This document shows positions 43,083 to 55,325 of a stretch of 64,000 nt of DNA, in pieces. A program made the translations under genes and the position numbers. Under the pieces are notes generated by a model, which had not been told where the DNA came from, did no database searches, and worked only from the letters and a program-made list of their open reading frames with translations. The stretch is from NCBI GenBank assembly GCA_030068145.1, contig JAPJBO010000268.1, positions 124,001 through 188,000 of the forward strand, read 5' to 3'. Position 1 is the stretch's first letter; each line of letters begins with the position of its first letter. Source of the DNA: Diplonema papillatum (lineage: Eukaryota; Euglenozoa; Diplonemea; Diplonemida; Diplonemidae).

Positions 43083-43289
43083 CTTTCCTCCGTTCTTGGT
43101 TTTTCTTTTCCCCTATCCACTCCCCTTCCCCGTGCGGACGTCGACGGAGTTTGCCCTTTCGTTGCAAGGAGATAGTAAAAACAGAAGAGAGAGAGAGACG
43201 AGTTCTGGAGCATGAAGGTTTGCGAGCTGAGGTTGACCATGGCGCTGCTGTAACTGCGTGCCCAATTTCTGAACTCCATAATCGAAGAC

Positions 43290-43475
43290 GTCGCTATCGA
43301 CGTTGTTGCTGGCGATGTTCGCTTCGTTCACCTTCGCCTGCTGCTCCGCCGATATCTCTGCGATTTGGCGGGCGGCTTCCCTCTGCAGGCGCCCATCTTT
43401 CCTCCGTTGTTGGTATTTCTATTACCCCTATCCACCCTCTTCTCGTGCAGCTGTTGACGAAGTTGCTTCGACTGG
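43290..43475 (-). pseudogene. truncated copy of the 5' end of SMP-C2 gene A
   Basis: Leader and first coding bases of gene A are repeated 300 bases upstream: GGAGGAAAGATGGGC, GCCGCCCGCCAA, ATCGGCGGAGCAGCAGGCGA and CATCGCCAGCAACAACGTCG all recur. The copied start reads MGACRGKPPAKSQ, keeping Gly2 and Cys4. A one-base loss after the SQ codons then shifts the frame, and homology stops after about 100 coding bases. A dead tandem fragment, unless it serves as an alternative leader exon. Confidence 0.8.
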
Positions 43476-43612
43476 CTGCGCCAGACACCTGTGTGCAAGG
43501 AGACAGTAAGAAGAACCAGCTCTTCGGCGGAGCTGAAGGTTTGCGTGCTGACTTAGACAACCGCAGTCGAATTGCCATTCCGACCCCAATCTTCTAAATC
43601 GGCTGTTCTATA

Positions 43613-43765
43613 AGAAATGTGAAAACGGGTTTTTGCCTAGAGGCTTTTCGTGTTATTTTGCAAATGCTTTGAGCTATCTTCGTGTCTGCTTTCAGTCGTC
43701 TTCTTAACCATGGTTAAGTGCGCAAATGGTGTCAGCCGAAGCTGGTAAAGCTGCGGCGCCGCCCG
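43613..43765 (+). repeat. dispersed repeat family R5, copy 1
   Basis: About 150 bases nearly identical to 63813-63965: AAATGTGAAAACGGG, TTTTTGCCTAGAGGCTTTTC, GCAAATGCTTTGAGCTATCT, CAGTCGTCTTCTTAACCATG and GCCGAAGCTGGTAAAGC. It contains the perfect palindrome CTTAACCATGGTTAAG at 43703-43718. Confidence 0.85.
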
Positions 43766-44525
43766 GCGCGAAACGAAGCATCAAGCGCGCGGCCTGAGCG
43801 CGACGACCAAGACGAGCTGGAGAGGCGAAAGCACGACACATCACGTGCGAAGAGATAACCGCAACGCCGGCGATGCAGATTATCGCCACAGATTCTTTGC
43901 ATTCCGCTGTAAAAAAGAACGGGAAAAGCAAAATGATCGTACGGTTTTCACTATCAGTTTCGTTGGCACGTACTTTCATTATTTTCATTTTGCTTAATTT
44001 TCTTCTTTTCCCCCTTTTTTAACAAACTCACGACTCGTGTACGCATCGGGCGCATTTTGTCTTCTTTCGCTTTACTTTTTTCACAAATTTTCTTCTCCCC
44101 CTGTTTTTTACTGTGGCGAGAAGGCGTGGTTTCGAGCCCCTCTGTGTTCTGTTGGATTTCCTTGAGGGGGTGTGAACAGGGAGTCTGGGGGACGGTACAA
44201 ACAAAGAAGATCGGACAAAAGAACTATTCCTGACAAACTGAACAAAAAGAAAAGAAGAAATGTTGTGTTTCTAGCGCTACACCGCGACAGCTCGCGGCCT
44301 TCTTTTTGCCGCATGCAGCTGAACGGAAATGCGGCGGTAGCTGTTGCATGATAAAGCATGTGTGAAGAAGAGGCCATCACACGATAATCTAGGCTGTTTC
44401 TTGTAGTAATCTGTAATCCAGCGAACGACACGCACCAACATCGACGAACGCACTGGCTGGAGACATGATGCCGTGACATCGGTGAGACGAGGCGTCTAAA
44501 CACCACTACACACAAAAAGGCAGGA

Positions 44526-44716
44526 GCTTCGTTTCGTGTTTGTGCGTGCGGTTGATCGCTTCCCCACTTGTATGCACCCTGTGTCATTTCCCGGATCAAC
44601 CTCCGAAACACGCCGCGAGGAATTCTGATCAACCACCAAAACACGCTGCCTACGTCTTTTTAGCCGGCACAATACATTGAAGGGCAACCCGCAAGATTGA
44701 TTCGTACTATAAAGGT
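44526..44716 (+). repeat. dispersed repeat family R1, copy 2
   Basis: Carries the R1 landmarks GTTTGTGCGTGC, GTTGATCGCTTCCCCACTTG, GAATTCTGATCAACCACCAA, AACACGCTGCCTACG and GGGCAACCCGCAAGATTG, with an internal insertion of about 30 bases repeating the AACCTCCGAAACACGC word. Confidence 0.75.
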
Positions 44717-46065
44717 AACGACGAAAATTCTTAGCATGCGTCGCGACTTGGACTGCGATGGTCCACGGCTTACGCACACGAGTCCTGCTCCGGGGCAACA
44801 GCATTCGCAAAAGACCTGCCGGCGAACCGCGAGCCTTTATGGCTCTGTCCGGAGCGAGTGCTTGCCGAATGAACACCGCCAGCGTAGCCCCTTCCCGCCT
44901 TCGCCAGGGCCGGCTGCAGGGAAAGTGGTCGCCACAGAGGAAGCCGAAGCTCCCCGATACTCCCCGATACTTTTTGTCTGGACCAGGTGGTAATACCAAC
45001 AAGCTCCCAAGCTCTGACTGAAGGCCGGCAATTTAAAAATGTTTCGCTGTAATTTGAGGTCAACGTTGTTGCCGCAACCGAGTTAGTGGTTGGATGTGAG
45101 ATTGTCGAGGCGAGGTCATGCCAGATTAGTTAGCTATGTCACTAGAGCAGAGTGCATGCCCCGTTTCAAATTGTGACTGACCCGCTCTAGTGATTAGCAT
45201 TCTTGCCTTATGGATACCAGTCTCTCAGTTGACAGTCTTTGATTTCATTTCACGCGTGGTTGAAGTCAATGTATAAACCACTCTGAGCAGAAGCTCAGGA
45301 AGCGCGGCGCTTGCAGGTACTGAGCACCACGGCAAAACCCTTTGGAGCATCGGGGTCAGCTGCAGTCCCATTGTGCTGCCAAATGCTCACACGAACTTGA
45401 TGCGGTCCCACCCCCCCCCCCCCAAGCTTACGTCCCACGGCGCAGCGCACAGACGACGACGATGACAACGACTACGACAACCATCCCCACCACCCTGCCA
45501 GCAGTGCAGCTCAGCTTCGCCAGCAGCAGCCGGCGGCTGCTGCTGGGGCGGGCGAAGGCGCCCCGCGCAGCGGCGGCTGCCGTTCCCGCTGTGCTACACG
45601 ATGTCGTTCTCGACGAGGACCTTCATGGACGATTTCGACGGCTCGTCGTGCGCCTTGCAGTGAAAGCCCGGCTTCGCAGGACTCGGTTCTCGCAGGATGA
45701 CGAAGCCCAGCCGCACAAGTATGTGTTTCCCCCAGGACCTCCAAAAAGTCCTCTTGCTCTCATTCGGGTTGCATCATTTTCCTTTTTCTCGTTCTCTTTT
45801 TTTTTTTTTTGCGTATTCCTCATACGCAAAAAGCTCCCGTCCCGATCTAATCCATGCCTTGGGCACTGTGTCGCAAGCTCGAGAACCATCTCTAAAGACT
45901 TGCTCGCAGCCCAAGCAACAAGCCGCAAGGTGCGCCTAGAAAAGACACGGTCGTTGCAGTACCGTTGTGAAAGGTGCGGGCGGCCGTCTGGAATCGCCTC
46001 CTTCTGTTCCAAGCAGACGGCTTCAGGGGTTGATGAACAGTAGCCCAACGGAGGGAGCTCTGAGC

Positions 46066-49000
46066 CTATCGCATCACAGTCCTTGCCCTGTCGTACGCTT
46101 GCCGTTTCGCAGTGTCGCCCAGCGTGCAATACGCATCTTGCAGTTCTCTGAACTTCGCCTCCGCTCTGCTCTTCTCTTCGTCGGTTGCCGTGATCCACTT
46201 GTCCGGATGCCACGTCAGGGCGCCCTTGTGGTAAGCGGCCTTGATCGCGCCCTGACTCCCGCTGGGCGGAACCGCCAGGATGGCGTACAAGTTCGGGACC
46301 GACGTGCTTTGAGTCCGGCTGAAGCGGGCCGACGAGCCGTCGCCGCCGGGAGGGTCGGGCGGTGCTTGCCGCTGGCTCTGGCTGTGCTGCTGTTGGGCGC
46401 GCGGGTTCGCGTCCGGTTTTTTGCCCTGCTGCGGGAAGGTGCCGCCGGTGGCGGTGTGGAACGTTTTGAACCCCTTGAACTCGTACGTCTTCGTGTTGAA
46501 GAAGAAGCTCGCGCCGAAGTTCGGCTTCGGGTCCCGCGCGCCGCCCTTCCGGCCCGACCTGCCGGCGGCGGTCTTGCTGAAGCTGAAGTTCGCCCCGAAG
46601 GCGTCGCCTCCCTCGTCCGCGCCGCGGGGCTGCCTTTCCGGCTTCTGCTGCGGCTTCTCGGCCTGGTGGGGAGCCCGTCCCCGGCAGAAGAACGGCGTTT
46701 TCCCCGTGTCTGCGGCGGGCTTCTTGCCGGGGGGCGACGCCGTCAAAAACGCTTCTTCCGCGCGCGAGAGCGCGTCGTGGTAGTCTTGGCACCCGGGCTG
46801 CAGCTTCGCGGCGGTCTTCAGGTCCTTCAGCTCCAACACGGCGTTCTTCATCTTCTTGTGGCACTGGGCCCGCCGGAAGTAGGCCCTGTTGGGTTGTTTC
46901 CGCATCGAACGCTGACTGCGTCGGAGTGTGGACACGCCTCCAGACAGACAGTGTTGTGTGAAGCTGGTTCGCCAGGTGGAGCTGCAACAGAGCACAGCAA
47001 AGGGCCTCTAAGCCTGACACTCATCTGTGAACAAAGACTGCGCGATGATAATTGCGGTTGTATGGGAGTACGTACGTGCCATGTGCCCGTGCTTGTAGGC
47101 GGACCACCATCAGCGAAACCTGAGTGCCTGCAGACAGGACACGCACGACAGGTCATTGAGTTTTTTTAATAGCGTTTTTTTGTTTGATGTTTGACGAAGG
47201 TCCGGGGCTCTAGAGTCTTCGGTGGACCAGTGAAGCCAGGAGCTTTCTGCTTTCTTGGAGGGGGTGTTGGCGTGTGAAACGACAAGAAAAGCGGCACCTG
47301 TGATTGCGGTCGTCGAACAAGATGGCAGCCGAGCAGTCTTCAAGGGCGCCCGCGTTGTTCCCCTGGTGAGCGTGAACGGTTGCGCGTAGCAGGAGGACGG
47401 TCGTCTTGAGGTTGTGGTTCGCTGAATCCAGAGACAGCGCTTTGGTGTACGCGGCCGCAGCCTGTGGCCACAGCTTGAGCTCGAAGCACCTCGACGCCTC
47501 ATCTCTACAGGCTTCGAACGTCGAGATGACCATCTGCAACGTGCGCGCCTTAGGATGACCCCCCGATAGCAGCAGGGCGGTGGCCAAGTGCTGCAGGGCG
47601 GCGTTCGTGCTCAGCTTGTCGAGTGCGGTGTAAAACAGCGCTTTTCCCCGCAGGTGGTGGACGTCGGGCTCTTTCGGATGGGTGCGCGCCAGGCCTTCGA
47701 GGAGCAGCTTCGCCTTCTTCGGATCCGCCATGATCAGGATGTCGCACCTGATCAGCTGGAAATGCAGACAAGGCACTGCCGCGCATGCACTCTCAGCCGC
47801 CCGCACCGCATCCTCCCAGTTCTGGTTCCCTTTGTGCTGGAGAGCCAGCTCTATGTCGTTCAGCGCTTTGACCTGAGGCAGGGGGAGAAAAACATTGAGT
47901 CTGATATATAAAAAAGTCGGCAACTAAACGTAGCTCTACAGCCGCATGCATGATTTGTTGGCATAGAAAACTTCCCCTTTACTTTGCGAAGAGAAGAGAT
48001 TGAGCTTGGACGCCAGACCGCAGAGCTCATATCCTGCTTGCGAATCCGCGCATTGCTGGCGCGTACAGGAAGACGCTTGGCGTACAAACACAGGCACTTC
48101 GTTTTTAGCGTTATTTGTGGATTAGAAGGTCGGTATTTTTTGTCTGCGTGTGCCAGTTGATTGGTCCCCCCTCTTGTTTTAACTCAGTTGGTTTACCGGT
48201 TTCTTTTTCGGGACGGGTATCATGAATCGGCGACCTAAACGCTTTTAGCCTTCACAATATACTAGGCAACCCGAAGGTTTGCACGAAAAAAGAGTGCTCC
48301 ATACCTCGTTTTGGGGAGGCTCTCGCAGAGCCTGCCCGCGGTTGTACAAGTTCTTAGCAACAGAGAAGTTGCCCATCATCATGTTTAGCTTGGCCATTCG
48401 GAAGATCGCCTTCGTGTTTGTCGGCTGAAAGGAGTGGTTTGATTCGAGTAGAGAAACAGAGAGAGAGTCTATCAGAACAAGTCAAAAGGGAGTCGAAGCC
48501 AAAAGATCCGGGGCAGCTCCGGGGAGGACAGGAACGGGGGTAGTCACGCCTCAGCAGTCCCAGGGCCTCTACTCACCCACCTACATGTGTTCTCGGGGAC
48601 ATCGCTACCTTGCTGACCTTTTCCGAGCGAAAAACCGCCGTCCGTTCACATTTCAATGGACTACCCTGCCCTGCTGATCTTGGTTCGAACCCAAGGCTTG
48701 AATCCAAAAAGAAAGACCGGCGCTTTGTTTGCGTGTGCCGGTTGATCGATGGACGAACAACCGCGCGTGACAGACACCCGCTGCGAATAAAGACGACTGT
48801 TTTCGGCATTGTCACCAGCACGATACAGCTTCAACAATTACGGAGCACTTCAGAACGTGCCCAGACCCTCACACCACACACACTCAACAGGAAGGCACCA
48901 CTTGGAAACAGGTCTACAACACACACACTCACACCGACACACCTCAAGGAAGCGGGCGCGATCCGCGTCTTTCAACGCCTCCGGCAGATGGTGGAGCATC

Positions 49001-52000
49001 ATGTGCGCGGCGGACCGGTTCAAGTGCAACGCCGCCGACTGCGGCGCCTGCGCAAGCGCCTTGGTGTACAGCTGCACCGCTTCCGGGTACTTCGACGCCT
49101 TGTACGCGGCGTTGGCCTCCTCCTTAATCTTGTCCGCCGCTTCTTCGGCCGCCGGGTCGACCTGCGCCGCAGCCGCGGCGGCGCGGGTGCCGCCGCTGCT
49201 GTGGTTGGTCGACCGAGGAGGGGTGGGCGCCGGGGGATCGATGCTGCGCTTCGAACGCCCGTTGGAAGGCTTCGCGGTGACGGGCGACGACGGGGCCAGG
49301 TTCGCTGCGTCGGCGGTGCCGGGGACGGCCGGCTTGAAGCCGGGCTGCTTCTTCGCCCGGCCGCCGCCTCCCCTCGGGCTCGAAGCGGTCGGAGACGGGC
49401 AGTCCGCTTTCTTCTCCCGTTGCTGCCGGAGGGTCGACGCCTCCCTTCCGAACGCCTTCCCGGCGGGCTTCCCCTTCGCCCCGCCGCCCCGCTCGCTGCT
49501 CCTCGGCGAGCTCGGCGTGGGCTCTTGCCCCACTTTCCCCGCGTCCTTCGCCCTGGCGTGCGGCGCCGACCTCGCGGAATCGTTGAACGTCCTGCCGGCT
49601 TCCTTGCGCGCGCCGGTGGCTTCTTCGTTCGCCGGGCGGCGTTCTGTGTCCGCTCTGGGCTGCTCGTTGGTTGCCTCTTTGCCCGTGGTGTCCCCGTCCG
49701 TTGCTCTCTCGCTTGTGGCATCCTTTAGACCGGGTTTCGCGTCGTGGGTGCCGGTTTTCGCGCTGGTTTCGACCCGTCCCGCATCCTCAGAGTCCGCGCC
49801 ACGCCCTCCGTCGCTTGCTGGTCTCGCGGTGCCTGCAGCCGGCAACTCGACTCGTTGCGCGTCGTCAGCAGAAGAAGCTGCGCTGCTGCCGTCGTCGTCG
49901 GGCCGGCGGGTAGCGGTCGCAAAGGAGCCGCCCGCCCCGGGGAGTGCGGTTGCCGCGCCGGCCTCGCCGCGCGCTTCCCTGCTTGCCGCGCCCGGCGCAG
50001 CGACAGGCCCAGCGGCCGTGCCGAGCTCGGGCGCCGCCTCCTCTTGGCAGGCGCCTCCGGCGGTCGCGGCCCCGCCGGGGCAGGCCGCTGCTTGCAACGT
50101 TTCTGCTTGCTGCGAGTCTCTCGCTGGCAACGTGTCTCTTCGCAACGTGTAAGCTTGCTGTGAGTCTCTCGCTTGCAACGTGTCTGCTTGCTGCGAGTCT
50201 CTCGCTTGCAACGTGTCCGCTTGCTGCAAGTCTCCGGCTTGCAACGTGTCGGTTTGCAATGTGTCTGCTTGCAACGTTTCTGCTTGCTGCGAGTCTCTCG
50301 CTGGCAACGTGTCTCTTCGCAACGTGTAAGCTTGCTGTGAGTCTCTCGCTTGCAACGTGTCTGCTTGCTGCGAGTCTCTCGCTTGCAACGTGTCCGCTTG
50401 CTGCAAGTCTCCGGCTTGCAACGTGTCGGTTTGCAATGTGTCTGCTTGCAACGAGTCTCTCGCCTGCAACACGTCTGCTTGTGAAGAGTCTGTCCGCAAC
50501 GCATCGCCGCCGGCGGGGAACGCGCGCCTGTCGGGCAGCGGGGCCAGCGACACGACGCGCTCGTTGGCGGGCGAAGAAATTCGCGGCTCCGGCGCGTCGG
50601 CGGCCGGCGGCGGCGGCGGCGACGAGACGTGGTGGAACTGGTGGACGCCGCTCTCCCGTGCACTGCCTTGTGCTTGTGGCACGCAGGCGGCGGGAACCCC
50701 GGCAGTGCCGCTTGGTGCGCGAACCGAGGACGAGCCGTCGGCGCTCTTCGAAACGCAGGATACCGGCGTCGTCACGGCATCCTCGTGCAAAGCATGGGCC
50801 GAGCCCTGGTCTGCTTGACTAAGACGAGCAGGGGGACGCTCCTCCGCCAAACGAGCGTGGCTGTGCACAGCAGCGTTGGGTACGGTGGAAGCGGGGGACG
50901 TTGGGCGGGCAACGGCGGCGCGGGTGCCGTCGTCGTCGGCTTCGTGGGAATGCCTGACGGACGACACAGTCTCGAGCAGGCGAAACCGGGAGCGAATGGT
51001 GCCGGCCGGCCTTCGGGGGACGCCCGACGCGCCGACGGGCGAGTGTCTTGACGGCGAATGGAGCCCTTCACTCGCATCGCGAGTCACCGCTGCGTGAGGT
51101 GCCGCTTGGGTGCCATTTCCCGCTCGATGACGGGAACCGTCAGCGGTCGACCCTTGTTCTTGCACTTCGTTTCCGCTGCTCGCTGCTGCCTCGCCGGTGC
51201 CCTGGCCTTCGTTCTCTGCATGACAGCCCTCGCGCGGGTACCTCTCTGAGTCAGCAACACCAGCTGCCGATTTCACGTCATCCGGGGTGCCTGGTGCGTG
51301 ACATCCACGCTCCGCATTCAACTCGTCAGCGGCCGGTGTTTCCACGGTGCGCCGGTTCCTTCGGTGCGACGACTCGGTGCTTGCGTCTGCAACGCCGCCG
51401 GCGAAAGCACTGCCGAATCCGTTGTTTCGGGGCCAGTCCGGCCCTTCTGCGCCGTGCTGAGGGGATACAGCTGGCTTCGCACCAACCCTCTTGTCGTACC
51501 CTGCTCGGTAGCCCGCCGGCGGGTCTTCGTGCTCGATTTCGGTCACGGTCACAGCTTCGACGCCCCGCAGGGGGTCCGCATCCACCCCACTCCGGGCTGC
51601 TGACGGCCAGGCGGCCCCTTCGTCGGCGTCGTCGTTGCTCCATCCCTTGCGCCGCCTCCGGCTGCTTTCGCCGGACTGCGCGCCTCGGAGGCTGTCCACG
51701 CCCGGAGACCCAGCCCGGGCGTTCCTCGCCCTGTGGCCGGCACCGCCGAGTTCGTCGTCGGCTTCGGTTCCAGCCCTCCGCAGACCCTCTGCTGGGAACC
51801 GGGCGTCCCGCGTTGGGCGTCGGCGGTCGGCTTCTGTAAAGCCGGACGCATGACTCTGGGAGGCGCTGTCTTCCGCTGAAAATGGAGGCGTTTTGTGCGG
51901 TGCGGCTGATCCCCGCAAATCCTCGGCTGGGAACCGGGCGTCCCGCGTTGGACGGCGGCGGTCGGCTTCTGTAAAGCCCGGCGCATGGCCCTGCGAAGCG

Positions 52001-53202
52001 CTGTCTTCCGCCGGGAACGGAGACGCTTCGTGCGGCGAGGCTGGCCTTCGCAAATCCTCTGCTGGGAACCGGGAGTCCCGCGTTGGACGTCGGCGGTCGG
52101 CTTCTGTAAAGTCGGACGCATGACCCTGGGAGCTGCTGTCTTCCTGCGCGATCGACGCGCGGAGCTGGCTAGCTTTTGTGTTCATCAGCGGGCTGTTCCC
52201 ACTTCTCTCCGCCGCAGCGTCGTATGAGGCGTGCGTCGGAGAGTCCTCGTCGGGTGTCCCCGAGTACACGCGGGCCCGGCTGGAGTGGGGGGGCGGTTGG
52301 GAAGTGTACGCCTGCGCGTTGTTGCCCCGTTTGCGGGCGGGGGAGCATTCGCGGGCGAGGACTTGCCTTCGGAAGGCTTCCCGGAGGGCCTGCTCCGCGG
52401 CGGCCGCGGCCGCGTGCTTTTCGCCGTCGAGCGCCGCCTCCGACATCCGGCGCCGGTACTGCATCTGGTTGACGACGATTTTGTCGGCCTCCGCCTGCTT
52501 CGCCTGCCGCCTCTGCGCGGCCTTCCGCTCGTCGACGGCCCGGCGCAGGGCAGCTTGCAGGCGGGCCTCGGTCTCCTTCTGCGCGCGGAGCTCGTCGAGA
52601 ACGGCGCTCCGCAGTTCCGCCGCCGACTTGCTTTTTCGCGGGGGCGCGTCATCGCCCCGCTTCCTGCCGCCGCGGCAGCTGATGGCGAGCTTCCCGGCGG
52701 TGCCCGAGACTAGCCTAGACTTTGCCTCCTCTTTCCGCTTCAGGGCTTCGATCTCCTCGCGGGTGTCGGTCAGCTCGTTGCGCAGCGACGCGTGATACAC
52801 CTTTTCCGCGTCGGCGGCCCGCTTCAACCGGGTCACACTCGCCTCGAGCGGATCGTGCACGTCGGCGAGCAGGCCCGCCGCTGCTTGATGCTGGTTCCGG
52901 TGCGAAAACGCCAGCGACGACAGCGCGGAGGTGCACACGGTGTGCTGCCTTGCGGAGTCCGCGAGGCTGTGGCTCTTCGGCGTCACGGCGACTTCGTCGC
53001 CCCAGTCGCAGCTGGCGGTGCTGCAGGTCGGGCTCTCCGGGGTGACCGCGGGGGTGCTGTCCTTCTCGTGGGTGTCGGTAGGTCCGCTTGGCTCGCCCGT
53101 CCCGAGCTTGAGGGTGTCCCGAAGGCTTTCAAGCGTCCGGAGCTGCGACTCGACTCTCGACACGAGCTCCGGCCGGCGGGCCCCCCGCGACATCTCGCGC
53201 AC
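46066..53202 (-). CDS. TPR-J co-chaperone (DNAJC7-like) with a 1,340-residue N-terminal extension
   Basis: Co-chaperone that should bind Hsp70/Hsp90 tails through TPRs and stimulate Hsp70 ATPase through a J domain. Exons: 53202-48943, 48424-48305, 47872-47298, 46885-46066; all GT-AG, total 5775 bases, 1924 residues. Joins restore TPR units, for example ADRARFLE-PTNTKAIFRMAK (donor GAG|GTGTGT) and DDRNHR-AYFRRAQCH. TPRs begin near residue 1340 (IKEEANAAYKASKYPEAVQL) and continue through exons 2 to 4. The J domain is at the C terminus, with HPD at about 1878-1880 in ALTWHPDKW and KFRELQDAYCTLGD after it. DNAJC7 itself is about 490 residues; here a disordered extension precedes it, with a coiled coil near residues 130-300 and three kinds of in-frame repeat. 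A Gly/Phe/Lys-rich linker joins TPRs and J domain. Whether the extension is always translated with the TPR-J part cannot be judged from sequence. Confidence 0.88.
48140..48280 (+). repeat. degenerate R1 repeat in intron 2 of the TPR-J gene
   Basis: Ordered weak matches: GCGTGTGCCAGTTGATTGG, CCCCCTCTTG, TTTCTTTTTCGGGACGGG, CGCTTTTAGCCTTCACAATA and GGCAACCCGAAGG. A further R1 head (GGCGCTTTGTTTGCGTGTGC near 48719) lies in intron 1, behind a near-perfect tRNA T-arm sequence CTTGGTTCGAACCCAAG (48679-48695). Confidence 0.5.
50090..50480 (-). repeat. in-frame minisatellite within the TPR-J extension
   Basis: Units of about 30 bases encode a ten-residue motif of QQADTLQARD type. A 177-base block (59 codons) is itself duplicated, beginning at 50101 and 50278. 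Both periods are multiples of three, so the frame is kept. Confidence 0.9.
51740..52140 (-). repeat. three 135-base in-frame repeats within the TPR-J extension
   Basis: The word GTCGGCTTCTGTAAAG recurs near 51826, 51961 and 52096, a period of 135 bases or 45 codons. The encoded unit is of the form FTEADRRRPTRDxRFPAEDL followed by a Ser/Pro/Ala-rich half. No known domain. Confidence 0.9.
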
Positions 53203-55057
53203 TTCTGCTCACCCACTCCGCTGCGCGATATCACCACTCACGACAGCACCGCCGCTAACCGTATGTGCCGACGCCTTTTACTTCGTTCTAGTCAGTCCGG
53301 GTGGTGAACGTCCGCGACTCACGTCTGACCAGAGAGCTACCACCGGCTGGGAGTACACACAACGTGGCCGGTGCGATCAACCAGAGAGCTATTACCGGCC
53401 CTGCGGTTGTCTCGTCCTTTTTCTTGGTGTTGCCGACAATCAACCGGAGTTGGATGGTGCAGTCTGGTGTGTGTTTTTTTCGACGTCGTTTTGTTCGCGG
53501 GGTCGAATCGGAAAGGCCGGGCGCCGTCGAGGGCTGCGTGCGCAGCGGAAAGAGAGGAGGCTGCTGGGTGGGAGCGGGAAAATCACGCACGAAGAGAATG
53601 GCGGCAGGGGTTTGGCGAATGGTGAGAGGGGGGGGGGGGGGGTTGGCGCACGTGTTTCTCTGCACGTCCGTGAGGTGCCTCCTCCCCGAAGAGGGCAGGA
53701 AAAAGGACACGATTGACGGGTGGTCGTGGCAATGCACGTGATATCGCGCAGAAGTTCTCTTGTTCAAAACCAAGAAAAAAGGAGCCCCAAGTGATAGTCG
53801 TAGCTCCTCCTCGTGGTGGGGCGTTCAACAAACAGGCGGAGACTCTTCCAAACGCGGCCGAGCCCCTGCGCGTAGAATGTTCGGCTCGCCTCTTCTTTGA
53901 GTAACCCGCTGTCGGAGTATTCTCGATACCCGCGGGGAGCGACTAACCTTCGGCCGCTCCGTTCTCTCCCCCCCCCTTGTGTGCCGACGTTTGCTCTTTT
54001 TTGCTTTTTTTGTTTTCCTCTTGCGTTTCGGTCGCCGTGGGTGGTGTTCTGTTCTTTCCCTCTTTCCCCCTTCCCCCCTACTTTCTTCAAGTGGGGGGCG
54101 CCTGTGTTTTCTGGACTGTTTAGTTCGAATGGGCGGGGGAGGCGGGTGCCAACAACAAAGGCGACTAGTGGAATGGCCTGGCCACAGATTCCAGGATGGT
54201 GCTCCAGGTGCTGGCCAAAACGGCCCTTTGCTCTGCACGGGCCAGCTCGGAAAAGTTTGGCCTCCGTGCGGATGAACCACTGCATAGCTTATCGGTCGCT
54301 TGCGCATACCATTGCCAGTCACATTTCCAGCTGATCCAGTAGAGTAACCAGACCTCGGTTTGACGGCAACTGTGTGCTTGCGGTATCCGCCGCTGCTGAG
54401 TGCGTACCGTCTGAGGAAACTCCACCAACGAACCCGCGTCTACCGGCAACCGCAGTTGAGTGAGCTCTGCACTGCGTCAGTATCGAATGCGAACTTTTCC
54501 CCATCGCCCTGCACTCTCATGCCGTCAATGGGGCGGTGATTGGTGGAATGTTTGTACTGGGGACGTATCGGTGGTTCAGGCGGTTCATCTCCCGGTTGCT
54601 ACGAATCTCGGTTGTTGACGAAAGATTTTGAATAGAGCATCTACTTGGCATCAGAAAGTAGCGAGATCAGGCAATCCTTGTGCGCTAGCTTCGTTTAACC
54701 GTAAATCTAATAATCAGGGCTTGCACCACACTCTCGCTTTCATTTCACTAATCGTTTCTGCCAGCGCGACCTTTTTCCGAGAGAGCGAAGGAAGGAAGGA
54801 CAAGGCGCAAAAACGCGAATCGAGCCGGTGTACCCGAAAACGGAACGGCTAAAACGTACAGATGACCACAGCTCAGGTACTTTGTTCTGCGAAAGCATTC
54901 AAGATTCTGTCTCCCCCCCCCTCCCGACTTCGTGAGAAATGGCAAGAACAACCCGCTTTCCTTTTTTCTTTTCTTTGAAACTCTGCCGGCTTCAAGCGAC
55001 CCTGGCAAAAACAGCAGACCATGCACCCCCAGGATCTTTCCTTTTTTTCCTTCCTAT

Positions 55058-55325
55058 GTACCAGGGAAAGCCTGCTACATGGGAGCCAAGCTTCACGTGT
55101 TCGGCGGTACTGCAGAGCCACGGGCCTACGGGTCAAGTGGCTACCGATTTCCCAAACTAAAGCAAGGCGTGGCGCACCTTGGGGCTTGGCGCTCGCGCTG
55201 AATACAAGCTCGTCGAGACGGTCAGCCGTAGGGCAGAGCGGACGGGGTTGTGGCACTGTGCTGCCTCCGACTCAAGCTTTGCAAGCTGTGGTTGACCGTC
55301 ACGTTCCTGGACCAGGAGCGGCCTT
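55058..55325 (+). repeat. dispersed repeat family R2, copy 1
   Basis: About 270 bases. Starts GTACCAGGGAAAGCCTGCTA and ends CCTGGACCAGGAGCGGCCTT followed by a T/C-rich tail. Near-identical copies lie at 55981-56250 and 56712-57000, and a degenerate one near 15150-15300. This copy lacks a CAT word present in the others (AAAGCATCAAGGC versus AAAGCAAGGC). Confidence 0.88.

Larger units (their letters stand above)
43476..46065. other. intergenic DNA with repeats R5 and R1
   Basis: 2.6 kb between gene A and the 3' end of the TPR-J gene. It holds an R5 copy (43613-43765), an R1 copy (44526-44716), a run of 14 or so C near 45411-45424 and T runs near 45801. No frame resembles a protein. Confidence 0.5.

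Noticed and set aside
40227-43175. Long plus-strand frame of 982 codons
   Set aside because: It is the antisense of SMP-C2 gene A, whose minus-strand protein has clear SMP and C2 motifs. GC-rich third positions keep the opposite frame open.
48670-48705. tRNA gene
   Set aside because: A good T arm (CTTGGTTCGAACCCAAG) but no acceptor pairing upstream. More likely part of a short interspersed repeat.
48809-50152. Plus-strand frame of 447 codons
   Set aside because: Antisense of the TPR-J gene extension.
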